A stretch of 64,000 nucleotides of DNA from JAOUEA01 sp963797635 (GCA_963797635.1 CAWCPZ010000009.1:1-64000); one strand, 5' to 3'. Counted from the stretch's first letter, positions 44,703 to 53,851 are shown. Numbers and translations are program-made. The notes: generated by a model from the letters alone, not told the origin.

Positions 44703-45925
44703 GTGGCGAAGGGCGAGTCTGCGGATCTGGTGGTGGTGGGTGCCGGGACCGTCGGTGGGTGGGCGTCGGTGTTCGCCTCGGAGGCCGGCCTGAAGAAGGT
44801 CGTCGTGCTGGAGGCGCGACGTGGTGGGCGGCGGAGCCTCGAGCCGCGCGGCAGGCATGGTGCGGGCCCAGGGTGGCACCCCGGACACCGTCCGCCTGGG
44901 CGCGTGGTCGATCGACTGGTATCGCGGCCAGGGCGCTCGGTACGGCACCGACTCCGGGTTCCAGGGCCGCGGGTACGTGATCCTCGCCGTCACCGCCGCC
45001 GACGAGCGAGCGGCACACGAACGCATCGCGATGCAGCGCGCGACCGGCCTCGACGCACGGTGGGTGGACGCCGACGAGGTACGAGCGCTGATCCCGGCGA
45101 TGGGATCCACGGGGTTCCGCGGTGGGTCCTACGTCGCCACCGACGGATGGGTCGATCCACCGCGCAACGTGCGCGCCTACTCCCTCGCGATGCAGCAGCG
45201 GGGCGTCGAGGTCCGGGAGCGGACCGCGTTCGTCGGTCTGCGCACCCGTGCCGCCGGTCGGGGACGGCGCGAGGTCACCGGGGTGCGCACCACCGGCGGG
45301 ACGATCGCCACCTCACGGGTGCTGCTCACCGGGAGGACCGGCGATGCAGGCGGTCGCCACCGCCGCGGGAGCCCGGGCGTGGGTGGGCTACGCACGTCAC
45401 CAGGTCGTCGTCACCGAGGCGAGCCCGGATCTGCACGCCGACACCACCGCGATGGCGTTCGACATCGGCGCCGGCATCTACTGGCGGCCCGAGGAGGGCG
45501 GGCTGCTCTGGGGCATGTCCAACCCCGACGAGGAACCGGGACCGGGGCGTTCGATCGACTGGCCGTACCTGCGACGGATGGAGCGCCGGCTCCACCGCCT
45601 GGTGCCGGTCACGCGCACCCTCGGCATCAAGAAGGCATGGGCGGCCACGATCGAGTACACCCCGGATCATTTCCCGCTCACCGGTCCGCTGGTGCTGCGC
45701 GACGGCACGGAGGTGGCCGGCGCCTCGATCGCCAGCGCGTGCGGTCACGGGATGATGTGGGGGCCGGCGGTCTCGCGCATCGCCGTCGACCTCGCGCTCG
45801 ACGGTACGACCGATGTGGTCGAGGCGGCCGAGGCCTTCCGCATGGATCGGTTCGACGAACACGGCACCCCGCCGTCCGTCGACCCCGTCGCCCTGCCCTT
45901 CCCGGTCCACGTGGACGACGCCTGA
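44703..45925 (+). CDS. FAD-dependent oxidoreductase, DAO/sarcosine oxidase-like (two frameshifts)
   Basis: About 405 residues. The FAD-binding motif DLVVVGAGTVGGWAS begins the protein and is followed by VVVLEARR. The frame then changes near 44822 (VVGGGASSRAAGMVRAQGG follows) and again near 45340 (AMQAVATAAGARAWVGYARHQVVVTE follows). The C-terminal half has the DAO-type IKKAWAATIEYTPDHFPLTGPL and ASACGHGMMWGPAVSRIAVDLALDG. DAO enzymes oxidise amino acids or N-methyl amines with FAD; the substrate is not evident. The GTG start follows AGGGAGGG. Both shifts lie in conserved stretches that would otherwise be intact. Confidence 0.8.
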
Positions 45926-45944
45926 CCTCCCGCCGCGACGCGCG

Positions 45945-46301
45945 TCACGGCGCAGGGAGCGTCTTCGGGCACGTGGCGATGATGCTGCCGTCGCCGGCGT
46001 GTCCCACCGTGATCCCGGTGTCGCCGAACGCCACCGAATCGTCGGGTCCCGCGTGCCACAGGTCGTAGACCTCGCCGTGACACCGCATCTGGTCGCCGGG
46101 TCGCAGCACCCCAGGCGCCCAGTAGCGCCGGTCCCCCGCCGCCACGTCGAACACCCGCGCGCTCGGTTCCGTCTCGCCGGCGGCGATCAACGCGACGGTG
46201 ATGGCGGCGAGCGAGAGTCCGGCCGCCACGAGCACGATCAGGGTCCGGCGTCGCCTGGGTACGGGCTTCGCGGACGGGCTGGATGGTCCGGGGTCGGACA
46301 T
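45945..46301 (-). CDS. Hypothetical single-pass membrane protein with exported domain
   Basis: Not recognised. The 118-residue product has a short Pro/Arg-rich cytoplasmic start, one membrane helix near residues 20-42 (TLIVLVAAGLSLAAITVALIA), and a small outside domain with two Cys (MRCHGEVYDLW and IIATCPKTL), probably one disulfide. It converges on the oxidoreductase gene. ATG 46301 is supported by the TAGGGT box. Confidence 0.65.
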   Translation of the reverse strand: MSDPGPSSPSAKPVPRRRRTLIVLVAAGLSLAAITVALIAAGETEPSARVFDVAAGDRRYWAPGVLRPGDQMRCHGEVYDLWHAGPDDSVAFGDTGITVGHAGDGSIIATCPKTLPAP

Positions 46302-46307
46302 CGACCG

Positions 46308-46313
46308 ACCCTA
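46308..46313 (-). promoter_or_regulatory. -10 element (TAGGGT), leaderless
   Basis: On the minus strand TAGGGT is six bases before the ATG at 46301. Confidence 0.5.
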
Positions 46314-46349
46314 ACGCGCGAGGTCGTCGGCGTGGCCGAAGCGAGCGGG

Positions 46350-46583
46350 TTACAGCTGGAGGACGGGGCAGGTGAGGGTTCGGGTGATGCCTTCGAGTTC
46401 CTGCATGGGCATCACGGTGCTCTTGGCGAGCTGATCGAGGTCATCGGCCTCCGCGCGGGCCACGACGTCGTATGGGCCGGTGACGGGGTCCACGGCCACC
46501 ACTCCCGGCACGACGCGGATCTGCTCGGTGACCTGGGCTGCCTTGCCGACCTCGGTCTGGATGAGGATGTACGCGTTGACCAT
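46350..46583 (-). CDS. Lrp/AsnC ligand-binding (RAM) domain protein, stand-alone
   Basis: A 77-residue protein consisting only of the Lrp/AsnC effector domain: VNAYILIQTEVGKAAQVTEQI, VPGVVAVDPVTGPYDVVARA and a final ITRTLTCPVLQL. There is no DNA-binding helix-turn-helix. Such stand-alone RAM proteins form dimers or octamers that bind amino acids. A GAGAGGCGG site precedes the ATG. Confidence 0.85.
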   Translation of the reverse strand: MVNAYILIQTEVGKAAQVTEQIRVVPGVVAVDPVTGPYDVVARAEADDLDQLAKSTVMPMQELEGITRTLTCPVLQL

Positions 46584-46617
46584 GGAGACCGCCTCTCGAA
46601 CTCGTGGGGCCTTCAGC

Positions 46618-46953
46618 TCAGCTCTTGCCGCCGCCGAACAGTCCTTTGACCTTGTCGAGCAGACCGCCCGCGGTGTCCTTCGCCTTGCCCGCCACCGGGG
46701 CGGCGGCGTCCACGGTCTTCCCGGCGAGATCGCCCGCCGCTCCCACCGCTTTGCCGGCGACCTCGCCGGCGGCACCCACCGCCTTGCCGGCCACGGGGGC
46801 GGCGGCGTCCACCACACCACCGGCCGTGTCCTTGGCCTTGTCCACGGCCGGACCGGCCTTGCCCGCCAGGTCACCCGCGGTGCCCTTGGCCTTGCCGGCG
46901 AGATCGCCGGCCGTACCTTTCGCCTTGTCGATGAACCCCTGGTCGTCGCTCAC
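46618..46953 (-). CDS. LEA-like Ala/Lys/Gly repeat protein
   Basis: A 111-residue, low-complexity protein built from about eight repeats of roughly 11 residues such as KAKGTAGDLAG, KAVGAAGEVAG and KAKDTAGGVVD, ending KVKGLFGGGKS. The pattern resembles LEA or CsbD-like stress proteins that form amphipathic helices on drying or on membranes. There is no signal peptide. The GTG start at 46953 follows GAGAGGAA; the upstream extension has no repeat character. The RAM-domain gene follows downstream on the same strand. Confidence 0.68.
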   Translation of the reverse strand: MSDDQGFIDKAKGTAGDLAGKAKGTAGDLAGKAGPAVDKAKDTAGGVVDAAAPVAGKAVGAAGEVAGKAVGAAGDLAGKTVDAAAPVAGKAKDTAGGLLDKVKGLFGGGKS

Positions 46954-47120
46954 GTCGGACGTTCCTCTCTCCTGGGCCCTCCATCGTTTCGGTGGGGGCG
47001 TGCGACCGCAAACCTGCAGGTCACAGGGATGGTACGCGTGATCCGGGAAGCTCGCCGACGGCGCCTGCACGCGGGTGCGTGAAGTTGTGCGTTTGATGCC
47101 TGTCTGCAACACTTCCGCGC

Positions 47121-48437
47121 ATGGCGAAGGTGACCATCATCGGCGCGGGCAGCGTCGAGTTCACCCGGAACATCCTCGCCGACCTGTGCTCGTTCACCGA
47201 GCTCCACGGCACGTTGACGATCGCCCTGCACGACATCGACGCCGAACGGCTCGCGTACGCCGAGCGCGCAGCGAACCAACTCGTGGAGCGGTTCGACGCC
47301 GGGTACCGCGTCGGCGCCCACGCCGACCGTGCGGGTGCGTTCGACGGTGCCGACTACCTCATCAACGAGATCCAGGTGGGCGGCTATCAGGCGACCGTCA
47401 CCGACTTCGAGGTCCCGTCACGGTTCGGCGTGCGACAGACGATCGCCGACACGATCGGCATCGGCGGCATCATGCGCGGGTTGCGGACGATCCCGGTCAT
47501 GGTGGAGATGGCCGACGAGATCGCGCAACGATCGGCCGACGGCTCGCTGCTGCTCAACTACACCAACCCCATGGCGATGGTGCCGTGGGGCATCTGGGCG
47601 GGGTCGTCGCTGCCCGCCGATCGCGTGATCGGCGTGTGCCATTCGGTCCGCGACACGCACACCTTCCTCGCCGAGACCGTGGGCGTGCCCGAGGCCGACA
47701 TCCGCTTCGTCACCGCCGGGTTCAACCACCAGTGCTTCGTCTACACGTTCGAGGATCGTCGCACCGGCGAGGACCTGTACCCGCGCTTGCGCGAGATCGT
47801 CGAGGCCGATCCCGAGGGCCTGGGACGGCGCGTGCGTGTCGAGCTCTTCCGCCGGTTCGGCTACTTCCCCACCGAGTCCAGCGAGCATTCGAGCGAATAC
47901 GTGCCGTGGTTCCTGCATCTGGACGACCAGGTGGCCCACTTCCGATGCGAGATCGACGAGTACATCCGCCGGAGCGACGAGAACCTGGTGGAGTTCGCCG
48001 AGACCAAGCGGGCGCTGGACGCGGGCGAGGAACTCGAGGTGGAGCTCAACGACGAGCTGGCGTCGCAGATCGTGCGGGCGATCGAGACCGGCACCGAACG
48101 CGACGTCTACACCAACATCCGCAACGAGGGCCGCATCGAGGGCCTGCCCGCCGAGGCGTGCGTGGAGGTGCCGACGACGGTGGGCGCCGAGGGGGTACGG
48201 CCTCATGCGGTCGGGGCGTTGCCGGTGCAGACCCTCGCGCTGAACCGCACGTTCCTCAACGTCGTGGAACTCACGGTGCGAGCGGCGCTCGAGCAGCGGC
48301 GCGACCTGGTGGAGGCGGCCGCGCTCCTGGATCCCAACACCGGCGCCACGCTGTCCACCGCGGCGATCCACGAGCTCGTCGATGCGCTGATCGCCGCCCA
48401 CGGCGACCTGATCCCCGAAGGCATCCGCCGCGGGTGA
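47121..48437 (+). CDS. Glycoside hydrolase family 4 protein (alpha-galactosidase/6-phospho-glucosidase type)
   Basis: A 438-residue NAD- and metal-dependent glycosidase acting by an oxidation-elimination mechanism. The Rossmann start is VTIIGAGSVEFTRNIL. LNYTNPMAMV, the metal-binding VIGVCHSVRDT (Cys and His) and TAGFNHQCFVY follow. The long helical C-terminus ends LLDPNTGATLSTAAIHELVDALIAAHGDLIP. The sequence is closest in character to the MelA/AglA branch; alpha or beta and phospho- or free sugar cannot be decided. It faces the DeoR-led operon and fits a carbohydrate role for the whole 47-61 kb region. Confidence 0.9.
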   Translation: MAKVTIIGAGSVEFTRNILADLCSFTELHGTLTIALHDIDAERLAYAERAANQLVERFDAGYRVGAHADRAGAFDGADYLINEIQVGGYQATVTDFEVPSRFGVRQTIADTIGIGGIMRGLRTIPVMVEMADEIAQRSADGSLLLNYTNPMAMVPWGIWAGSSLPADRVIGVCHSVRDTHTFLAETVGVPEADIRFVTAGFNHQCFVYTFEDRRTGEDLYPRLREIVEADPEGLGRRVRVELFRRFGYFPTESSEHSSEYVPWFLHLDDQVAHFRCEIDEYIRRSDENLVEFAETKRALDAGEELEVELNDELASQIVRAIETGTERDVYTNIRNEGRIEGLPAEACVEVPTTVGAEGVRPHAVGALPVQTLALNRTFLNVVELTVRAALEQRRDLVEAAALLDPNTGATLSTAAIHELVDALIAAHGDLIPEGIRRG

Positions 48438-48462
48438 CCGCCGGCGGCGGCCGAGGCTGAGT

Positions 48463-48963
48463 TCAGAACCGCTTGAACCACTGGGTGAGCGGATCGACGA
48501 AGTGACGGCCGGGCACCAGCGGGTCGCTCCACCCCCCGAGGAAGACCTCGCCACGATCGATGTAGCCCATCGAGCGGTAGAGGCCGCGTGCCTCGGCGAA
48601 GGACTCCTCCGTACCGGTGTCGAGCGCGACGCCGGGCATGCCCGCGCCGAGCGCCTCCGCTTCGAGCGCTTCCATCAACGCGCGGCCGGCACCGAGACGC
48701 CGGTGCGACGGCATCACCTCGAGATCGCTCACCAAGGCGAAGCCGCGCCATTCGCACACGTCTTCGATCCGGCGATCGTCGACCAGGCCGAGCCCGACGT
48801 GGCCCACCGGCGTCCCATCGATCCAGGCGATCAGGTAGCGGAACCGCCCGCGCGTCTGGAGCTCCGCTCGCCGTCGATGCGTCGCCGCGGGCCGGTCCGT
48901 CAACGCGTCGATGACGTCCTCGAGCTCGTCGGGTCGGAGCTGATGGACGTCGATCGTCGTCAT
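48463..48963 (-). CDS. GNAT family N-acetyltransferase
   Basis: A 166-residue acetyltransferase: the core AWIDGTPVGHVGLGL, the acetyl-CoA site LVSDLEVMPSHRRLGAGRAL, and ESFAEARGLYRSMGYIDRGE. ATG 48963 overlaps the upstream phosphotransferase stop as ATGA, making it the last gene of the DeoR-led operon. In an amino-sugar setting it could acetylate a sugar amine, but this is inference. Confidence 0.86.
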   Translation of the reverse strand: MTTIDVHQLRPDELEDVIDALTDRPAATHRRRAELQTRGRFRYLIAWIDGTPVGHVGLGLVDDRRIEDVCEWRGFALVSDLEVMPSHRRLGAGRALMEALEAEALGAGMPGVALDTGTEESFAEARGLYRSMGYIDRGEVFLGGWSDPLVPGRHFVDPLTQWFKRF

Positions 48964-49829
48964 GCCGGGAACCGCTCGCGCAGCCCCTCGAGACCGCTCG
49001 CGACGAACGATGGCTGGCCGGTGTCGAGCCCGTGCAGGACCTCGTACCACGGCGAGATCGCATCGTAGAACCGTGCGCGTTCCAGGAACGTGGCGTCGGG
49101 CGGTCCCCCGTACGCCGCCAGCGCACGGTCGCCGATCGCGGGGGCGTGGTGGAGCACCCAGGCGAGATCCATCGCGGGGTCGCCGGGCGCCGCGTCACCC
49201 CAATCGATCACGCCCGCGAGATCGCCGGTCGGTGTCGCCAGGATGTGAGCGGGCCCGAGGTCGTTGTGCACGAGCGCAGCCGGGAACCGGAAGTTGGCGT
49301 CCTCGCCCACGAACCGGTCGAACATCGCGCCGGCGTGTTCGCGCTCGTCGTCGCGGAGCAGCGGGAACACCCGCGCTCGGAAGCCGTCGAGCACCTCGCG
49401 GTAGTCCCGCCGCCAGCCTTCACCCCCTTCGCCGCGAAGCCCCACGAATTCCAACGGCACCGTGTGCAGGTCGTAGAGGAACCGGCCGAGCCGTTCGGGC
49501 AGGATGGCGTTCGGGGACAGCTCGATCTCGAGCAGGGACCGACCATCGAGCGCCCGGTACACCATCACGGTGGGATCGATCGACACGTGCACGGGAACCG
49601 GGATCGCCGCCGACACCTCTCGTGCCAGTTCGGGCAACAGCGCGATCTGCCGGCGAAGCGTCGCCACGGTGGCCTCGGTTCGGGGGATCTGCACGACCCA
49701 CTCGTCGTGCGCCAGGTAGGTGAAGCAGTCCCAGCCGTCCCCGATCGGTGCGAACGGGTCGAGTGCGAGCGTGGGGAAGAGTCCGGCGACCAGGTCCCGG
49801 TGCGCGGCGACCTCGCTCGGGTCGCTCAC
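48960..49829 (-). CDS. APH-fold phosphotransferase
   Basis: A 289-residue kinase of the aminoglycoside/choline/hexosamine phosphotransferase superfamily. Motifs are VVQIPRTEATVATLRRQIAL, ELSPNAILPERLGRFLYDLH, the catalytic loop AALVHNDLGPAHIL and the metal-binding GVIDWGDAAPGDPAMDLAWVL. The Brenner motif has His where the family often has Asn. The GTG start overlaps the transporter stop as GTGA. Within a sugar operon a sugar or amino-sugar kinase role is likelier than drug resistance, but unproven. Confidence 0.85.
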   Translation of the reverse strand: MSDPSEVAAHRDLVAGLFPTLALDPFAPIGDGWDCFTYLAHDEWVVQIPRTEATVATLRRQIALLPELAREVSAAIPVPVHVSIDPTVMVYRALDGRSLLEIELSPNAILPERLGRFLYDLHTVPLEFVGLRGEGGEGWRRDYREVLDGFRARVFPLLRDDEREHAGAMFDRFVGEDANFRFPAALVHNDLGPAHILATPTGDLAGVIDWGDAAPGDPAMDLAWVLHHAPAIGDRALAAYGGPPDATFLERARFYDAISPWYEVLHGLDTGQPSFVASGLEGLRERFPA

Positions 49830-51067
49830 CCCAGCGGCTCCAACGGCGCCGCGCTGGTGTCCGCCGGTGGGTCGTCCGCGTCGGTGACCGGCGCGTCGAG
49901 CACCGGCACCGCCAGGGCGAACCACGCGGTGATCGCGCCGGCGACGGCGCACGCGGACGCCAGCGAGTACAGCGTCACCGCGCCGGCGTGCTGGTAGATG
50001 AAGCCGCCCAGCCCGGCGCCGATGATCGGCCCGAGTCCGAACCCGACCATCTGCGCCACGGAGTTCCCGCTCGAGTACAGCGACGACGGCAGGAGCCGTC
50101 CGACCACGACCACCCCGGTGGTGAACAGCAGGCTGAACGCCATGCCCTCCAGGACCGTGAGGAGCGAGACGATCGTCGGGTTCGGCACCAGGCCCCACAG
50201 CAGGAAGCCCGTCGCGTAGATCATGCACCCGAGCGCGTACACCCGGCGCAGCCCGAACCTCGCCTGCAACCGTGAGGACGATCGCATCATCGGCACCTCG
50301 ATCAGCCCGCCGAGCGCCGTGCCGATCCCCACCAGCCACGGTCCGCCGCCCTCGCTCGCGATCTTCAGCGAGATGAAGTTCCACGCGGCGTTGAACCCGG
50401 TCCACACCAGGAACAGCGCCGCCAGGAACCCCCAGAACCGTGGCGCCGCCCGGAACACCGCGCCGATCGCGCCGAGCTTGCCGTCGCCGGAGGATTCATG
50501 CTTCGGAGCGTCCCGCGCCACGACGAACGACCAGGCCAGCACCCCGAGGCTGGCGATCGCGTAGATCGGCATCGCCCACTCCACGCCCGAGGCCTGGAAC
50601 AGCGCGCCGAGCACCAGGCAACCGATCGCGTAGGTGAAGCTCTCCCACGACCGGATCTTGCCGTACTCCGACATCCGGTCGGCGCCCAGGTGCTCCAGCG
50701 TGATCGCGTCGATGTTGGGACCCAGCGTCACCATGGCTCCGGCCAGGAGGAACCCCGCCGTCGCGATCACCCACAGGTCCTGCGCGCTCGCGAGGAACAA
50801 CGCGGCGCCGGCCGCGAGCACCAATCCGATCTGCAACGAGGTCCGCCGGCCGAGCACGCTGTCGGACACGTGGCCCCAGAACGGGTTCAGCACGATGCGC
50901 GCCACCGCCATGGCCGCGATCACCAGCCCGATCTCGCTCTCGCTCAGGCCCTTGCCGTCCAGGTACAGCGCGAGGAAGGGGAAGAACGCGGCGATCACGA
51001 ATCCGGAGGTGACGAACAGCCCCCGGACCGCGGCGTCGGGGCGGATCTGTTGGCGACCGCTGATCAC
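49826..51067 (-). CDS. MFS transporter (sugar/nucleoside-type)
   Basis: A 413-residue, 12-helix major facilitator. Loop 2-3 carries NPFWGHVSDSVLGRRTSLQI. The second half has FNAAWNFISLKIASEGG and SGNSVAQMVGFGLGPIIGAGLGG, reminiscent of the MFS_1-like/nucleoside:H+ symporter group. The GTG start overlaps the amidohydrolase stop as GTGA. The tail is acidic and Pro-rich. The transported solute is unknown; the operon suggests a sugar derivative. Confidence 0.87.
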   Translation of the reverse strand: MISGRQQIRPDAAVRGLFVTSGFVIAAFFPFLALYLDGKGLSESEIGLVIAAMAVARIVLNPFWGHVSDSVLGRRTSLQIGLVLAAGAALFLASAQDLWVIATAGFLLAGAMVTLGPNIDAITLEHLGADRMSEYGKIRSWESFTYAIGCLVLGALFQASGVEWAMPIYAIASLGVLAWSFVVARDAPKHESSGDGKLGAIGAVFRAAPRFWGFLAALFLVWTGFNAAWNFISLKIASEGGGPWLVGIGTALGGLIEVPMMRSSSRLQARFGLRRVYALGCMIYATGFLLWGLVPNPTIVSLLTVLEGMAFSLLFTTGVVVVGRLLPSSLYSSGNSVAQMVGFGLGPIIGAGLGGFIYQHAGAVTLYSLASACAVAGAITAWFALAVPVLDAPVTDADDPPADTSAAPLEPLG

Positions 51068-52134
51068 GACGGGTCCAGCCCGGGGATCAACCGCAGCGCA
51101 TTCTCGCGATAGACCGCCCGCAGGACGTCGTCCGGCAGGTCGAGGCCCGAGATCGCCCACCGGCCCTGCGGCGGTGGATCCTCGATCGAGTACGCGAAGG
51201 ACTCGTCGGCCGTCTCCAGGAACCGGAAGTGGATCGCGTAGACCTCCTGCATCGGGGGGAACTCGTCGGTTCCGAACAGTATGCGGGTGGGGTGTCGTTC
51301 CAGCAGGGCGCGTGTGGCGCGCGGTTGGCGACCCAGTTCTGCGATGCGCGCCGCGAGATCGACGTGCAGATTGGGGTAGGTCTCGAGCATGCGCCCGACC
51401 CACGCCAGATCTTCCGCAGCGCCCGCGACGTGCGCCCCGATGAAGGTGGTCCGCGGGTGACTCGCCACCAGCCGCTCGAACGCCCCCAGCAGGTCGTCGA
51501 ACGCCGGGAACCGCGCGCGGTCGCCGAACCACCAGTCGGGATGCTCGAGCAGTTCCTCGATGCGCTCGTTGCGCTCGTCCATGGGATCGAAGAACGCGAC
51601 CGGGTCGCCGGTGTGGATCAGCACGGGGACCCCGACGTCGCCGGCCATCTCCCACAAGGGCGACAGCCGCTCGTCGTCGGGCGCGATCAACACGCCGGCG
51701 TCGTCGCGCAGGTGCAGTCCGAGGTCCTTCCAGACCTTGAGGCCTCGAGCACCGGCGTCGACGGCTTCACGGAGCTGTTCGGCCAACCGTTCACCGAACC
51801 CGGCGCCGCGCGCCACCTCATGCCAGTCCACCTGCGCGAACGTGACGAACCGGCCCGGGTGGGCCCGGTCGTAGCGGTCGAGGTTGGCCCGCAGCTCCTC
51901 GCCGCGCATCCCGTCGAGGTTCACGATCGCGGCGACGTTGGCGGCATCCATCACCTCGAGCAGCGCACCCACGTCGGGCGCAGCCCAGCCGGACGTGAGC
52001 CACCGACCCAGGTGGTTGTGGACGTCGATCGCGGGGAACCGTGCCCGTGACACGAGGTGCTGGGCGGTCCGGAGCGCCGCCACGGGCCGGAACCGGCGCA
52101 GCCGAAGCTCCCGGAGGTCCTCGTGGTCGGTCAC
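51064..52134 (-). CDS. Amidohydrolase-2 family TIM-barrel hydrolase
   Basis: A 356-residue metal-dependent hydrolase or decarboxylase-like protein. The N-terminal metal motif is AIDVHNHLGRW. GLKVWKDLGL, VPVLIHTGDPVAFFDP, TFIGAHVAGAAEDLAWV and a C-terminal RILFGTDEFPP (catalytic Asp) follow. The same family includes lactonases and ACMSD-type decarboxylases. It does not resemble GlcNAc-6-P deacetylase. The GTG start overlaps the DeoR stop as GTGA. Confidence 0.86.
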   Translation of the reverse strand: MTDHEDLRELRLRRFRPVAALRTAQHLVSRARFPAIDVHNHLGRWLTSGWAAPDVGALLEVMDAANVAAIVNLDGMRGEELRANLDRYDRAHPGRFVTFAQVDWHEVARGAGFGERLAEQLREAVDAGARGLKVWKDLGLHLRDDAGVLIAPDDERLSPLWEMAGDVGVPVLIHTGDPVAFFDPMDERNERIEELLEHPDWWFGDRARFPAFDDLLGAFERLVASHPRTTFIGAHVAGAAEDLAWVGRMLETYPNLHVDLAARIAELGRQPRATRALLERHPTRILFGTDEFPPMQEVYAIHFRFLETADESFAYSIEDPPPQGRWAISGLDLPDDVLRAVYRENALRLIPGLDPS

Positions 52135-52889
52135 ACGGTCACCACGTCGACGCCGGCCTCGCGCAGTTCGGCGAGCAGACCGCGATCGGCCCCGGCGTCG
52201 GTGATCACCTCGTGCACGCGATCGATCGGGCAGATCTGCGCGAACGCGACGAGGCCGATCTTCGAGCTGTCCGTCACGACGACGACGTGGCGAGCGCGTT
52301 CGATCAGGGCCAGGTTCGTGTGCGCCTCCACCTCGTGGTGGGTGGTGATGCCGGCGGTGGGCGAGATGCCGTCCACCCCGAGGAACACGACATCCAGGTT
52401 GAGTCCGGCGAGCGCCTGTTCGGCGAGGGGGCCCACCAGCTCGTAGGACTCCGGGCGCGCATGCCCACCGGTGACGACCAGCTTCAGGTTGGGACGGATC
52501 GCGAGTTCGCTCGCGATGTTCAGCGCGTTCGTGACCACGGTGAGGCGTTGACGGTCGATCACCGCGCGCGCCACCTCGGTGGTGGTGGTGCCGCCGGTGA
52601 GCCCGATCGCGACGCCGTCGGCGACGCGCGTGGCCGCCTCGGCGGCGATGCGCTTCTTCTCCTCCTGGTGGCGCGCGCTCTTGTAGCGCAGCGGCAGTTC
52701 GTACAGGACGCCCTGGGCCACCGCACCCCCGTGGGTGCGCGTGAGCATGCGCTGGTGCTCGAGGAACTCGAGGTCGCGGCGGACGGTCGCCGCCGAGACG
52801 TCGAGCTGGGTCGCGAGATCGGCCACGCCCACCGAGCCGTCGTTCGCCAGGGCCTCGAGGATGGCGCTGAGCCGCTCCGACTGGCGCAT
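52131..52889 (-). CDS. DeoR family sugar-operon repressor
   Basis: A 252-residue regulator with an N-terminal HTH (RLSAILEALANDGSVGVADLA ... DVSAATVRRDLEFLE) and the DeoR sensor domain (GLTGGTTTTEVARAVI, TVVTNALNIASELA, VVTGGHARPESYELVGPLA, HVVVVTDSSKIG). DeoR proteins usually sense phosphorylated sugars. It starts the leftward operon and is divergent from the SIS isomerase gene, so it probably controls both directions from the 72-base intergenic region. Confidence 0.92.
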   Translation of the reverse strand: MRQSERLSAILEALANDGSVGVADLATQLDVSAATVRRDLEFLEHQRMLTRTHGGAVAQGVLYELPLRYKSARHQEEKKRIAAEAATRVADGVAIGLTGGTTTTEVARAVIDRQRLTVVTNALNIASELAIRPNLKLVVTGGHARPESYELVGPLAEQALAGLNLDVVFLGVDGISPTAGITTHHEVEAHTNLALIERARHVVVVTDSSKIGLVAFAQICPIDRVHEVITDAGADRGLLAELREAGVDVVTV

Positions 52890-52896
52890 GAGCCGG

Positions 52897-52902
52897 AGTA
52901 TA
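52897..52902 (-). promoter_or_regulatory. -10 element (TATACT), leaderless deoR
   Basis: On the minus strand TATACT is seven bases before the ATG at 52889. Confidence 0.55.
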
Positions 52903-52923
52903 GGCGGCGTATGCGCGGTTGGA

Positions 52924-52953
52924 TTGCGTTTCTGCTCGTTTGAAGCGTATGGT
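52924..52953 (+). promoter_or_regulatory. Candidate promoter for the sugar-uptake operon
   Basis: TTGCGT (52924-52929), an 18-base spacer and TATGGT (52948-52953) precede the ATG at 52962 by eight bases. GCGTATG occurs twice in this gap as a direct repeat and may belong to a DeoR operator. Confidence 0.45.
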
Positions 52954-52961
52954 GCGCAGGA

Positions 52962-53834
52962 ATGAGCGAGACCGAGCGGGAGATCGCGAGCCAGCCCTCG
53001 TGCTGGGAGCGGGCGCAGACCCTCGCGTCCGAGATCGCCTCACGATTGCCGGCGCCCGGTGAACGCGTCGCCGCCGTGGGGTGCGGCACCTCCTGGTTCA
53101 TGGCGCAGGCCTACGCGGCGCTCCGAGAAGGGTCCGGCGTGGGCGAGACCGACGCCTTCACCGCCTCGGAGTTCCCACCCGACCGCTCCTACGACCGCAT
53201 CGTGGCGATCAGCCGGAGCGGCACCACCACCGAGGTGGCCCGGCTGGTCGAGCAGGTCACGGCGCCGACCACCGCGATCACCGCCGTGGCGGGCACGCCG
53301 ATCCCGGAACTCGCCACCGACGCCGTGGTCCTGGACTTCGCCGACGAACGGTCGGTGGTGCAGACCCGGTTCGCCACGACCACGCTCGCGCTCCTGCGCG
53401 CGCACACCGGCCAGGACCTCACCGCCGCGATCGCCGAGGGTGAGCAGGCCGCCGTCGCCGACCTCGCCGTCGATGCCACCGCGTTCGATCATTTCGTGTT
53501 CCTGGGGCACGGATGGACGGTGGGACTGGCCAACGAGGCCGCCCTGAAGATGCGCGAGGCCGCGCAGGCCCACACCGAGGCCTATCCCGCCATGGAGTAC
53601 CGGCACGGGCCGATCAGCCTGGCGGGACCCGGTTCGCTCGTCTGGGTGTTGGGAACGCCCGACCCCGCGGTCGCCGACGACGTGCGAGCGACCGGCGCCA
53701 CGGTCATGGTCGCCGAGGGCGACCCCATGGCCGAGCTCATCCGGATCCAACGCTCCGCCGTGGCCGTGGCCTCCGCCCGTGGCCTCGATCCCGACCATCC
53801 CCGCAACCTGACCAGATCCGTCGTGCTGTCGTGA
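52962..53834 (+). CDS. SIS-domain sugar isomerase/deaminase (AgaS/GlmS-C-like)
   Basis: A 290-residue protein with two SIS phosphosugar domains. GERVAAVGCGTSWFMAQAYA and VAISRSGTTTEVARL form the first phosphate site, and EAYPAMEYRHGPISLAGP marks the GlmS/AgaS-type second. Such proteins isomerise or deaminate amino-sugar or ketose phosphates. Lacking the GlmS glutaminase domain, it is probably catabolic. It leads the rightward operon: SIS isomerase, binding protein, two permeases, ATPase. Confidence 0.88.
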   Translation: MSETEREIASQPSCWERAQTLASEIASRLPAPGERVAAVGCGTSWFMAQAYAALREGSGVGETDAFTASEFPPDRSYDRIVAISRSGTTTEVARLVEQVTAPTTAITAVAGTPIPELATDAVVLDFADERSVVQTRFATTTLALLRAHTGQDLTAAIAEGEQAAVADLAVDATAFDHFVFLGHGWTVGLANEAALKMREAAQAHTEAYPAMEYRHGPISLAGPGSLVWVLGTPDPAVADDVRATGATVMVAEGDPMAELIRIQRSAVAVASARGLDPDHPRNLTRSVVLS

Positions 53835-53851
53835 TGCGTAGGAGGAAGAAG

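Noticed and set aside
46618..46953. A tandem DNA repeat or mobile element
   Set aside because: The periodicity is 33 bases and in frame, explained by the 11-residue helical repeats of a LEA-like protein.
48960..49829. Calling the APH-fold kinase an antibiotic-resistance gene
   Set aside because: It lies inside a coupled sugar-type operon under DeoR, and the superfamily includes many sugar and small-molecule kinases.
51064..52134. Calling the amidohydrolase an N-acetylglucosamine-6-phosphate deacetylase
   Set aside because: Its motifs (DVHNHLG, GTDEFPP) fit the amidohydrolase-2 group, not NagA.
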